A stretch of 11,951 nt of DNA from Elusimicrobiota bacterium (GCA_016207625.1 JACQPF010000064.1:1-11951); one strand, 5' to 3'; counted from the first letter of the stretch, positions 1 to 10,700 are shown. The notes: a model not told the origin generated them from the letters alone. Program-made: numbers and translations.

Positions 1-1
1 A

Positions 2-391
2 CCGGTGACCGATCTCCTCACGGGCAAGGACCTCCTCGTCTGCAGCCCCGCCGATTCCGTGCAGAAAATTTTGAGGATCTTTCAGAAAGACAAAAAGAAT
101 TGCGTCCTGGTGTACGAGAAGAAAAAGCTGGTGGGGATCCTGAGCAACCGGGACATCCTGTTGCGCGTGGCGGGCTTGAAGAAGGACCTCTCGAAACTGA
201 ACGTGGGCGATGTGATGACGAAAAACCCCGGGTTCGTCCGGCCCGAGGACCCCATCGCCTTCGCCGTCAACAAAATGGCCATGGGGGGCTACCGCCACGT
301 GCCCGTCTTGCGGGAAGACGGCACGCCGGTGAGCATCCTATTGATTATCGATGTGTTGAAATTCCTCTCTCAAAACAAATCCCTCTATTGA
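2..391 (+). CDS. Two-CBS-domain protein, 3' part (5' end outside window)
   Basis: The visible 129 residues are two CBS domains in tandem, roughly residues 7-55 and 68-125 counted from the GTG at position 5. The usual CBS pattern is seen twice: a lead-in such as VCSPADSV, a hydrophobic strand ending in LVGILSNRDIL, then GDVMTKNP and a second half with YRHVPVL and IIDVLKFL. CBS pairs (Bateman modules) typically bind adenosine nucleotides such as AMP, ATP or S-adenosylmethionine and regulate a partner domain or protein. The frame stays open to the left edge (a Pro codon precedes the GTG), and no ribosome binding site can be seen. The GTG at 5 is therefore probably not the true start, and an extra N-terminal domain or only a few residues may be missing. 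The TGA stop (389-391) lies inside the -35 hexamer of the next gene's promoter. The regulated target is unknown. Confidence 0.88.
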   Translation, partial: PVTDLLTGKDLLVCSPADSVQKILRIFQKDKKNCVLVYEKKKLVGILSNRDILLRVAGLKKDLSKLNVGDVMTKNPGFVRPEDPIAFAVNKMAMGGYRHVPVLREDGTPVSILLIIDVLKFLSQNKSLY

Positions 392-416
392 CTTCGGCCG
401 CAATCTCATATAAAAT
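388..416 (+). promoter_or_regulatory. Sigma-70-type promoter of the toxin-antitoxin pair
   Basis: TTGACT at 388-393 (5 of 6 to the -35 consensus) and TAAAAT at 411-416 (5 of 6 to the -10 consensus) are separated by exactly 17 bases. The -35 box contains the stop codon of the CBS gene. Transcription would start near 423, giving a leader of only about 15 bases before the antitoxin ATG. TATAAA at 409-414 is an alternative -10 reading with a shorter, 15-base spacer. Antitoxins of this class usually repress their own promoter, but I see no clear operator palindrome. Confidence 0.7.
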
Positions 417-423
417 GTCTAAC

Positions 424-428
424 AGAGG
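424..428 (+). promoter_or_regulatory. Ribosome binding site of the antitoxin gene
   Basis: AGAGG lies 9 bases upstream of the ATG at 438 and supports that start. If transcription begins near 423, the Shine-Dalgarno sequence sits almost at the 5' end of the mRNA. Confidence 0.65.
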
Positions 429-437
429 TATCATTAT

Positions 438-677
438 ATGAAAGCCACTGTCGTTGACTTGCGATATAAAATGCCCCGCGTCCTCAGAGCACTGCGGCTT
501 CGGGAATCCGTAACGCTCCTTTACCATGGAAAAGTGCAGGGCACGCTTCTGCCCGCCAAACCGTCCGTGCGCCGCCCCCTCGCGGAAAGTAATGTTTTCG
601 GCATGTGGCGAAAAAACAAGCGCCCGGTGAAGAAAATCATGGACGACCTAAGGGCTCCCCGGTATCGTGCTTATTGA
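438..677 (+). CDS. Phd/YefM-like type II antitoxin
   Basis: This is a 79-residue basic protein. Its N-terminal part has the pattern of Phd/YefM (prevent-host-death) antitoxins: a short strand (MKATVVDLR), a helix (MPRVLRALRLRE), then a strand-turn-strand ending in VTLLYHGKVQGTLLPAK. In this family that part forms the dimeric DNA-binding module. The C-terminal 35 or so residues, with FGMW and a terminal LRAPRYRAY, resemble the toxin-neutralising tails of antitoxins paired with PIN toxins. The ATG at 438 is preceded by a good AGAGG and promoter. The gene overlaps the following PIN-domain gene by 11 bases, the usual coupled antitoxin-toxin order. Expected role: to bind and inhibit the toxin and to repress the shared promoter as a complex. 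Family assignment rests on pattern and context; the exact subfamily is uncertain. Confidence 0.82.
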   Translation: MKATVVDLRYKMPRVLRALRLRESVTLLYHGKVQGTLLPAKPSVRRPLAESNVFGMWRKNKRPVKKIMDDLRAPRYRAY

Positions 678-1041
678 TACGGACGTATTGATCGAGTTCC
701 AACAGGGGAACCCCGCCGCCTTGAAGTCATTGGAAAAGATCGAGGATCGGTTTATTTCCATGCAGTCCGCCATGGAATTCCTTCAGGGGGCCAGGAACCC
801 CCAAGAGATCAAACTCCTGAAAAAGTTCCTGTTCGATTACGATTTCACCGTCCTTCCCCTGACCGAAAATATCGGCCACCGCGCACTCATCTACATTGAA
901 GAGTACGCCCTCGCCCATGGCATCCGGGCGGGCGATGCCATCGTCGCCGCCACCGCCGTGGAAAACGGGCAATCGCTCTTGACGGGCAACGCGCGCCATT
1001 TCCGCGCCATTAAGGATCTGGACCTGGTCACCTTCCGCTAG
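667..1041 (+). CDS. vapC: VapC-like PIN-domain ribonuclease toxin
   Basis: This 124-residue single PIN domain has the usual VapC length. It opens with the family signature LIDTDVLIEF, giving acidic residues D4 and D6. E37 lies in MEFLQGAR and D90 in GIRAGDAIVAATA, and the protein ends with the typical LLTGNARHF segment. These acidic residues bind the Mg2+/Mn2+ used by VapC toxins to cleave RNA, commonly tRNA or rRNA. The GTG at 667 is preferred because it places the canonical LIDTDVLI at the N-terminus and no other start occurs before residue 32. It lies inside the antitoxin gene, so translation is probably coupled; a possible AAGGG lies at 650-654. The stop codon overlaps the stop of the convergent phosphatase gene. 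All expected catalytic residues are present, so the toxin is probably active. The RNA target cannot be read from sequence. Confidence 0.9.
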   Translation: MLIDTDVLIEFQQGNPAALKSLEKIEDRFISMQSAMEFLQGARNPQEIKLLKKFLFDYDFTVLPLTENIGHRALIYIEEYALAHGIRAGDAIVAATAVENGQSLLTGNARHFRAIKDLDLVTFR

Positions 1042-1718
1042 TGGAATTTTCCCAGGAGACGGTCCGGCTTCCTAAAATCTTCAAGCAGGAGGTCCGGTCC
1101 GGAGGCTTGAAGCTCGGCGCTGTTCCCATGCCCGCAGACCACGGCCACCGTGACGGCGCCGATGGCTTTGCCGGCGCGGACGTCCAAAATCGTATCCCCG
1201 ATCACGAAAACGTCTTTCGCCGGTATCTTTTGACCCGTTCGCTCCTCGGCGCGGCTGACGGCTTTCCTCAAAACCTCCGGACGGGCCTCGGCGTCCGAGC
1301 CGAACCCTCCGAACGAAAAATAGGGATTCAGGCCTGAGGGCTCCAACTTGATCCGGGCCCCTTTTTCCAGGTTCCCGGTCCCCAAGGCCAACAACACGTT
1401 CTCCCGAACCGACAAGCCGGCCACCAAATCCACCACTCCTTCCATGACCCGATAGCCGTTCCGGACTTGCATCTCTTCCTCTAAGAACCGCAAATAACAA
1501 TCGCAGATCTGTTGGATGCTGGCCGGCCCCGGCTCCCGGTTTAATTTTTTCCGGAAGACCTCCCGAACGATACAGGGATCCGTTTTCCCCGCCGGCGAAA
1601 TGCCCTCCATCGCTTTCGGGAGGGAAAGAAGGGTCTCGAAGGCGCGGTCCAGCGCGCGCAGGCCCGCTCCCCCGGTGGTCACAAGAGTTCCATCCAAATC
1701 AAACAATAAAAGTTTCAT
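1038..1718 (-). CDS. HAD-superfamily phosphatase, phosphoglycolate-phosphatase-like
   Basis: This 226-residue soluble protein has every HAD catalytic motif. Motif I is DLDGT with nucleophile D7 and acid/base D9. Motif II is T114 in ALGTGN, motif III is probably K124, and motif IV is GDTILDV with D175 and D179 for Mg2+. The helical cap between residues about 18 and 95 carries GKTDPCIV, and the layout and length match the phosphoglycolate phosphatase / beta-phosphoglucomutase branch. It is expected to hydrolyse a small phosphomonoester in the cytoplasm; the substrate is not determinable. The start is ATG at 1718-1716, with AGGGA 5 bases upstream as a modest ribosome binding site. It lies 45 bases downstream of the giant ORF on the same strand with no terminator-like hairpin between, so co-transcription is likely. 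A weak promoter (TTGGAA, 18 bases, TATTTT at 1761-1732) is possible in the gap. No signal peptide. Confidence 0.92.
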   Translation of the reverse strand: MKLLLFDLDGTLVTTGGAGLRALDRAFETLLSLPKAMEGISPAGKTDPCIVREVFRKKLNREPGPASIQQICDCYLRFLEEEMQVRNGYRVMEGVVDLVAGLSVRENVLLALGTGNLEKGARIKLEPSGLNPYFSFGGFGSDAEARPEVLRKAVSRAEERTGQKIPAKDVFVIGDTILDVRAGKAIGAVTVAVVCGHGNSAELQASGPDLLLEDFRKPDRLLGKFH

Positions 1719-1763
1719 AAAGGTCCCTATTAAAATACCAAAACTCCGAAATGATTTCCAATT

Positions 1764-4700
1764 TTACGCTTGGCTGGCGATGAGGTCGGCTTCTTTTTTG
1801 AGGTTGTTGAATTCGTCGGTGGAGATTTGGACCGCCATGTCTCCCATGATTTGAAGGAGGAGGAGGGCGGCTTTGTAGCGGTCGCTGAAACGCCAATCGC
1901 CCAGCAGGGGCGAGAAAAGAGGCACAGCCAAGCGGCCCGACGCGATCCGCTGGGGCAGGTCCGCGTACCCGGAGGTTTTGGCCAGGTGCTCGACGACGGC
2001 GTCCACGCTGAACACGGGCCGTGGAACGCCCGCCACGTCTTCCGTCGCCGCGGCGGTTTTCTCAGGCACAACGGCGATCCGCACCTGTTGGAGGACTTCC
2101 GCGTCCAACCAGGGGGCTTCCTCTTCCAAAGCGGCCCTCAGGCCGGCTTCGGAAGCATCGGACACGGCAACCACCGTCTTTTCACGGCGCTCTTCGCGCA
2201 GGGCGGCGGCGATCTCCCGGGCCAGAGTCCTCACCGATTCCTTCCAGGCGGCGGAACCGCTTCCTTCCGCCGAAGGCACATGAACCCATGAGAAAATGTT
2301 CTTCTCCGCGCCGATTTCGGATTCCCACGCCGAACCTCCGTCCATCCGGCTCGCGGTCCCTCGAGACGCCAGCCCAAAACCCTGGTGGAACCCTTCAGCC
2401 GTTTTCCGGGTCACGACTTCGGCATCAAGCCCTCCGCTCCTGGAAATGATTCGTTGCAGGACCGCCCCATAGATCCGGGCGAGCTCCCGCGAACCCCGCG
2501 CCGCCTTCGCGACGGTTCCCAGAGCCAGGCCCAGGTCGCACCCCGCATGACGGAGGGCGGAGTAATCTTCCTTCTGAATGTCGGCGTCGGACAGGCCTTG
2601 CAAGCCTTCCACGCGCTCCAACACGCGGGTTTTCAATACCCGCAACGAGTCCCGGGCTTCCCCAGGGGACTCATAGAAAAGACGCCGAGCGAAATCTTCA
2701 AGAGCCGAGGGGTCCATGGCCTGGTCGAAGAGAGCGTCGATTTCGTCGAATTGGGTCTCTTCCGGCTCCTCTTCCGAACCGAAATAGAGGAGGAGCTTCA
2801 CGCGGTCCGGCGTGCTCTTCCTTGATTCGGGATTCACCCGGACGCCCACCCGGACGCGCAATTCCTGCTCGAGGCTTTCGGAAATCCTCTCGATCTGAGG
2901 CAAGCCGATGCCCTCCACCGCTTTCTGAACCGCTCCCTCCTCTTGCCCGGCGCGCCGGATTTCAGCCGCCGACGTGAGGAAGTCCCAAAGGAAGTGAACG
3001 ATCCCTGACCAAAGCCAGGAGCCTGTGGACAGGTACACGGCCGTGAACAACAGGCTCGCCGAAAGATGGGATCGAAAACCGTAAACCTCCCGCGCCAGTT
3101 CGCGACCCACCCCTCTCAACCCGTCCCGCTTCGTCCGGGAGGCCCAGCGCACAGCGGCGTGGGAGAACAAGGACAGAGCGATGCCGGCCGCAAGCCACGC
3201 CAGGCCGGAAGGATCCAGGGATGCCAGGCTTGTCCAGGTGACCCCCGTCTCTCCAAGGAGGAGCCCGCGGAACACCCCTTCTTCCCAAAGCCCGACGGCC
3301 AGATAATAACCGGCCAACAACGGCCACCGCCAGACCCCGGCTTTGCGGAACCTCTCCGCCGGGCGGAGGAGGGGAGCCAGGATATCCGCCGTCCCGGAGG
3401 TCTTTCGTTCCACCACGATCTCCTTCAAGGCCTCTTTGGCTTCCTCCAGGGACCGCACCATGCGGAAAAGATCCCTGTCTTTCTCTGAAATCAGGGGCGG
3501 CGTCTGGGACAGCGGGATTTCCGTCAGCGTATCCATGAACGTCTTCCAATATTTGCCGATGAGGATCACCGGCTTCCGCGGAATTTTGCCTGTTTGCATC
3601 TGCGTGAGGATGTCGAACAGGACGTTCAGCTTTCCCATGTTCCCGGGTTGGAACACGTAGGCCAGAGCGTTTTTCTCCAACAGGTGCCGGTGCACCGGAC
3701 CGTCGTGGACGAGCACGCGCTTCTCCACGCCCAACTCCAGCTCGGTGGGCTCGGGGTCGCCCTGGGACAGCATGGCGACCAACTGCATGTCTTTCAGATT
3801 CCTGGGAAGGAGCATGCGAAAAGCGTCACGGCTGGCGGCCCGCACGGGAACTCCCTCGGCGTCAAGCCAGTCCGCGAGACCTTCGGCCATCTGCCTCAAC
3901 TCGGGGAACACGTTATCGCCTCCCACGAACACCACGGCGTCCGGCCAACGGTCCATCCGGTCCGAGCCGTCCTGCGCTTCCTGAATCATCCGGTCCATGA
4001 CGTCCCGGCCGAAGCCGATCCGCCTGTATCCCGTCTCCTGCCATTTCTTTAGATAATATTGGACCGCCTCTTCGGGATCATCCGTCACGAAGGGACGCTC
4101 AATCTGGGCGGGGTCCCAGAACCCGGCTTTGACAAGCTTCTTCTCCAACGTTTCAAGGATCGGATTCCAATAACCCGTGCCGAAGAAAACCATGGGGGCT
4201 TTCCCCCTCATGGCCTCGATGAACTCGTCAAACGTTCCGAACCCCCCTTCCACGGCGGCGTCCCCGTCGCCGTTGTGGATCAGGCCTGCTTTCCGGGTAT
4301 GGAAATCGTCCTGCTCAGAGGAGCGCCCGATGAACGGGTTCGTCTCCTGTTTTTCGATCCCCTTGATTTTGACGCCTTCGGTCCGGAGGACTCCTCCGTT
4401 GACCTGGGAAGCGCCCTTGGGAGCGGCTTCCATGGCGCCGGGACCCGCCCCGGTCATGACGATGATGCCGTGCCGCGCCAGCGCCGCCCCGAACTTCTCG
4501 GCCCGTTCCCAGGCTTCGGTTCCCGGCTTCAGGCGCGCGCCCCCAAAGACAACAACCTTTCGCCCGCCCACGTCTTTCCCCCACACGTCCCGAAGATGGA
4601 TCAGTCCCTCGATAAAGCGCCGGGGGTCCCCCGCTTCCTTCGTTACGGCGACCCTCCCTTGGTCCCCTCGCACCGCCAAGTCCAGCATGGTCTCGGCAAT

Positions 4701-7700
4701 CCTCTTTTGCCAATCGGTCATCACGAACGGCTGAAGCTCCGTCCGGTCGCCCACATGGACGCTGTGCCCCCGCACGGACCGCACGCCGCGAACGCTCCCG
4801 TCCAGCAGCATTTGGTACGGCTTCACCACTCGGTTTTTCACATCTTCCGCCATCAAGTCCGCGGAATTTTGGAAAACGCTGAAATCCCGGTCGGTGTCCG
4901 CCAGTTTACGGATGTGCACCTCGACATACCCCACCGCCGCCGCCGGTCTCACGTCGAGCGCGACGCTCAACTCGCCGCCGATCTTGACGATTTTCTTCTC
5001 CTTCCTAAGCCGGGCGAATTCTTCAGGAGGAATCCGTAAAATCGGCGCCAGGACGTTCACGTCATTGGAGCCCGGTTCCATATGCAGGAGGATGTCCGGA
5101 AGGTCCGAGTCGATCTCCTCCTTCACGTAACGCCCGCCTTCCAGCTCCCGGCCGGTCACCACGTCTCCTTTGGCGCTCACGCCGAGATAGACCCGGTAAG
5201 CCGTCCCTTTCTTTTCGTCCAAGACCGTCAGGACGAAAGGCGACTCTTCCAGACGGGACCGGTGAACGGTCAGCTCTTCGTTGATCAAAGAATAATACAC
5301 CTGCGTGGCCGGGAACCGGTCGAACGATTGAGCCATCCGCTGAGGGATTCCGTGGAGGGTCCCGCCGGAGGCCAGTTCATCATGAATCACCTTCAACTGG
5401 CGGTCGAGAGTGCGGTTGGTGGCGGGGAAACCGTGCTGGGCCAGCATGGCTCCCGTGTTCGTCGCGTCCATGCGGGCGATCGTGAGGATTTTCTCCGCGC
5501 CGTCCCAAATCAAGACACCGAACTCATCTCCATGCAGCTTGAAAACGGCATGGAAACTCTCGGCGGGCTTGACGCGGAGAATGTGGTTCATGAGGAGGCG
5601 GAAATTCCTTTGTCCGGAGAAAATCAGGGTGCGGCTTTCCGGGTTCAAGCGGCGGTCAATCGCCTGGATGATGGGGGACCGGTAGAGGACGAGCGCTTTT
5701 TGAAGCTCCGCCCGGGCCGCGGACAAGTCCCCGGCGCTGCGGGCCTCCAGGGCTCTTTCGTAGGCTCCCAACAGAGCTGTCCATCGGACACCGGTCTTGA
5801 AAACCTCACGGACGGTGGGATGGACGCCTTGATACCTCCAATACATCACCGGGTGGCGCCGATGCGCACTGATTCGTTCACGAATGCGCTCATTATAGAG
5901 AGCCACCCCGCTTTTTTGTGAGGCCTTCGCTTTCCGGACGTGATGGATCACTGTTTTCCGGACGACACCCTCCAGATGATCCCTGTCGAACCATTCATCA
6001 AAAACCAGTTGTTGATATTTCGCCGCTTCCATCGCTTGACGGCCCAGCGCATCCGCCACAGCCACGGCCGAGGCTTCATCGCCGGCGGCGGGAATCCATT
6101 GCGCCTCAGACAGTCCGCCGTACATGTTGAAATTCCGCCAAGTCAGCTCCTCCAAAGGCTTTGCTATGGCGTTGAATTTTTCCTGGCCGACATACTTCGG
6201 GAGGGATTTCTTGACGTTTTCGATCACTTCGCGGCGGAAGTCGGAATCCTCCTCAAGCAACTTCCGCAAAACGGCTTGAAGCCGCTGTCCGTCCGCCTGG
6301 CCGACCCTGCGGAAAACGACATTGAACACAGGGCCGTTGTCGTTGTAAACGTCGAAATCGATCCCCGTGCCGGAAAATTCGCGCTCCAGCCTCGCCCGAA
6401 GGACGGGGCCGATCTCCCGGATGGCGAGGCTTCCCAACAGATGGCCGACCTGTAGGAACTCGCCCCGGGTGTTGAACTCGTCTTTGAGGTTTTGGACTTT
6501 CAGATACGCCACTTGCACCGACCGGCCCGATCGGAGGTCCCGGACCAGATCCTCGGCGTACATGTTCCGGTGCCGGACACCGCAACGCTCGGTCACGAAC
6601 CTCTTCAAAGCCTCGAACTCAACGCGCAGCCGGTCCCAACGCCGTTCCCTTGTGATGGGAAAAACGGTCTTCAGCAGTAAATAGTTGGCGGAAAAGTTGT
6701 GAAAGGCAGCGGCGAGAGCCGACAAGCGGGGCGCGGTGCGGGCGGTGGCCATTTTGGGGAACAGCACGCGAGCGGCGGCCCTTTCCCTTTCCAAGACGAT
6801 GCGCAGCAAGTTCTGCCGGAGCGCGTTCAGCTTCGCGTCGCCCAGGGGCCTCAGCCATCCCACGTTCACCGTCAAGACTCTTTTTCCGTCCCCCGTTTGG
6901 GAAATGATGAAGAGGGTGCCCCGGGACTCCCCGGAAATGTCCTCCATGTCATACGTTCCGGCCAACCGGACCTCGTCGAAGGTCCGCAAGCTCTCCTCTT
7001 CGGGAAGCAAGGTTTCCAAGATCCCCGCCGCGTCGGGATCCAGCTCCACGTTGACGGCCATGGGGATGTGGGTGAACCGCGCCGCCGTGACGAGCCTCAT
7101 CCCGCGCTTGAAGAGCGTCGGCGGCAATTGCAGCTCGCCGGTTTCATAATTGGCTCCTTTCCTCGCGATGATCCGGTCGAAGGCCAGCGATTTTTCGATG
7201 ATCTCAGGATCGGAGATCTCGATTTTTTTCTTAAGGCCCCGAAGAGCCAAAACCTGTCCGCCGCCCAGGAGCGCGAGGGTCAAGCCTCCGGCCAACCCAA
7301 TCCCCGTCCATAACAAATGGGCCGGCCATGCCAACAGCAAGAGAGAAACCCCCAAGGACACGCCGATGAGGCCCCATCCGGCCCAGCGCATCCACCGCAG
7401 TCCCTGGACGGACAAATTGGTTCGCGTGACGGCCTTCATTAAGCCGGAAACCACCAGGGATACAGACAAGAGAAGATCCAAAGTGATGAATCCCCTCTCC
7501 CCTTTCCGAACCTGTCGAGGTTTCGGGGAAATGGATCTGACCGACGTCTGGGCCTTTTCGAGTTCCAGCGACATTTCGGCGGCGGAAGAGAAACGGTCTT
7601 CCGGCTTTTCTGACAGCGCCTTTCTGAGGATGGCCTGCACGGAAGCGGGGATCCGGCCTTCTGCTCCGGAGGCGCTTTCCTGCAACCATTTCTCCAACTC

Positions 7701-10700
7701 CCCGCTCCAAACGAGCTCGCGTCCCGCCAACAGTTGGCTCAACACGAGCCCGGTCAGGTAAATGTCCGAGGCCGGCCCGGGCAATTTCCCTTTTTTGACT
7801 TCGGGAGAGGTGTATCCTTTCGTCCCCGGAAATTTGCCCCGCGAAGGAAGCCCCGCCAACCGGGCTTCGGACGCGATGCTGAAATCAAAAAGCTGGCGGA
7901 CTCTGTATTTCCCGTCGGTGTCTTTCGCAAGGGCGATGTTGCCGAGCTTGACGTCGTTGTGAACGTAGCCTGCGGCGTGTGCCGCCTTGAGGCCCTTCAA
8001 CAATTGGATGGCGATTTCCAATCGATCGGTCAGCCCGAGCCGGCTGAACTCTCCGTGGAGGGGATGTCCCGGATCGAGCAAATTTTCCAGAAGAACGCCT
8101 TCAAACGGCTCCAGAACGTTGTAAAAATCGTCGCCCTCGTCGAAGGACGTGATGAGCCGGGGAAGGAGGGAAGCGTCCGGATCCGTGGATTGGGAAACGG
8201 CTCTTAACGCTTCGTTCTCCATCTTGAAGGACATCCAGCCGTGCGTGTCCGGCGAGTACGCTTTCACCGCGACGGGTCTTGAGGTTTCCGGATCCACGGC
8301 CTTGTAGACCGTGGAGTGGCTGCCCTGGCCGAACGTTTCCAGGATCCGGTAGGGCCGGACCTTCCGGGACGTTTTCACGGCGTTCTCAAGTTCCCGGGCC
8401 ATATCGGCGGCGGAAGAGGGCCGGTCCTCGGGCCTGGCGGAAAGGGCTTTGACCAAGACCGCCCGCACCGGCGCAGAGACCATGGCATCGCCTTCCAGTT
8501 CCTCCGCCGAGAGGAGCCTTCCCGTCAACATTTTGCACAACACAAGGGCCGTTTGATAAACGTCGGAAGCCGGCCCCGGCCAAAACCCTTGAGCGATCTC
8601 CGGAGGCCGATAGCCTTCGGTGAACGGGAACCACTTCACGCCGTCTTCACGGAACGGCCGGCCCGCACGGTCCGCATCCGACGCCGACGTGAAGTCGATG
8701 AGTTTCGCAAACCGGAACCCTTTCGACGCCTCGCGCGCCAGCATGATGTTGCCGGGCTTGATGTCGTTGTGCACATATCCCGCCTCGTGCACCTTTTGAA
8801 GCGCATTCAAAGTGTCGATGATGATTTGAACGGCTTCCGCCTCAAGGAAAGCGGAGGGTTCGCCGACCCGTCGGGACCGAAGGGCTTCGGACACCGTGAC
8901 ACCGTCCACGAATTCCATCACGAGATAAGGCTGCGTCTCCCATTCGCTGTTGTGTTCCCCCGATGTGAACAGTCGGGGGAACTGGGGCCCCTCCAGTTTC
9001 TCGAGGACGGCTTTTTCCCTTTCAAACCCGAAACCGGGCTGCAGGTCGATGAGCGTATTAAACGCTTTCACGGCGACGGGTTGGGCATCGAGATCCGCGG
9101 ACAGGTAAACCCTCGAAACGCTGCTCCTGCCCAATTCTCTCTCGACCTTATAGGGGCCGATCCTTTCCGGAAGGCGAAGGCTGGCGGGGTAGGCCGGGAA
9201 CCAACGCCATTGCCGGTAGACGCCGTAATTGATGAAGAGGTGAACCCCGAACCCGGCCAAGACGTAGAGGGCGGCGGCCGTTTGAAAGGGGGCGAACGCG
9301 AAAGTGATGAACGGCACCGCGGAGACGAGGACGACGGCGCCCAATTGGTCATAGATGTTCTTGAGCGTGGGCGGTCCGCGCATCCCGCGGACATGCAGGG
9401 CAATCAAAGCCACACGGGCCAACACGAGGATCGCCACGAAAGAAAGGGCGCCCAAACCAGGGATCAAAACCGTCAGCGCCGGAGCCAGACTGGAGAAGAT
9501 ATCTTCCAGCCACCAGCCCACTTTCACGCCGTACTCCCGGAGGAACTTGTCCTGCCTCGCCTCCTTATCCTTTTGAACGATCCCGACGAAATTCCTCAGG
9601 ATCTGGCGGCCATGCACATTGGAAAACCCGGCATCTTCAAGAACATAATCGACTTCCGGATGGAACTGAAGGCCATAGACGGGTTTGGAAGGATCTTTAT
9701 GACGGATCCCTTCCACCGGCGTCATCTCCGAGGACGCGATTCGCTTGAAATCCGCCGGGATCCCGTCGGCCGTCACTTCTCGCCCGTGATACTCCGTCAT
9801 CCATACGTTGGGAGGAACACCCGCGAAGAGGGGATCGTTGGGCTCTTCAATGGTCACATTCATCCGGCCGAAATAGAACCCGTGGCGGGCGCGGAGAACT
9901 CGCCCGCCTTGAGACGCCGCCAGGTTTTGATGGGTGAAGCAAATGCCCAGGATCGGCTTCCCCATCTCTGTGGCGTATTGCAGCAGTTTCTGCTCCTGTT
10001 TGTGCCAAAGCGCCCGTCCAGCGTCAAGCTCATCCACGTTGTGAGGTGAACCGGTGCCGACGATCCCGTCGAAATGATCCAGGTTCGGCAGATCCCCTCG
10101 CCAGGCCGAGAAAACGGTCACCTCCAGGTCCATCCCGTTCTTCGGGCCGAATTCCTTTAGGAATTTAATGAGGTGGGTGCCGCTTCTCTGATGATTTTGC
10201 AAAACCGCGATGCGGACGGCGGGGCCCTTCCCTTTTTTGACTTGGAGCGGCAGGTTGAGCACCCGGTTCATGATTTGATTGAATTCCCGCGTCAGGACCA
10301 CCGATTCTTCGGTCACTTTCAACAACTCCGGGAAGATGGTTCCCCGGTTCGAGAGGTCCTTTTTAATCCATTCCAATTCCACCCCATCCGGCTGTTTCCT
10401 CCGGTGGGTCCTCGGCGCGTGCCGGGACACGATGTTGTCGGCCAACACAAGGATGGCCCAGGCCTTGTGGGCGTCTTCCTCCCCCGGGCCCCAGGTTTGA
10501 TCGTAGCTGTGGTGTCTCAGAATTTTCCTCTCCCAAGGCAGCAGACCCACGCCGCGGCCCATCACTGTGAAGATGCTCATTTCCGCATGCGCCAACGCCA
10601 GGAGGTGGTTGACGAAGCGCGGGGTCCGGAGGTGGCTCCAATAGTACCAGCGGAGAGCCCAATGCCCTTTTCCGATGTCATGGGAGATCCCCGCCCTAAG

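Noticed and set aside
5..7. GTG as the true start of the CBS protein
   Set aside because: The frame is open to the left edge and only four bases precede it, so no ribosome binding site can be judged; the gene more likely begins outside.
1079..1112. Inverted repeat CTTCAAGC / GCTTGAAG with a nested TCCGG-T-CCGGA, as a terminator for the toxin transcript
   Set aside because: It lies inside the phosphatase coding region, the outer arms are 18 bases apart and no T-run follows on the plus strand, so it is not a convincing intrinsic terminator.
1729..1761. Minus-strand promoter for the phosphatase (TTGGAA, 18 bases, TATTTT)
   Set aside because: Each hexamer matches only 4 of 6 consensus positions in an AT-rich gap, so it is too weak to annotate as a promoter.
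8316..10049. Long plus-strand open frame of 577 codons, and similar ones at 10173-11159 and 4059-5039
   Set aside because: They lie antisense to the giant gene and encode low-complexity Arg/Pro/His/Gly-rich sequence with no domain. This is expected from GC-rich third positions on the coding strand.
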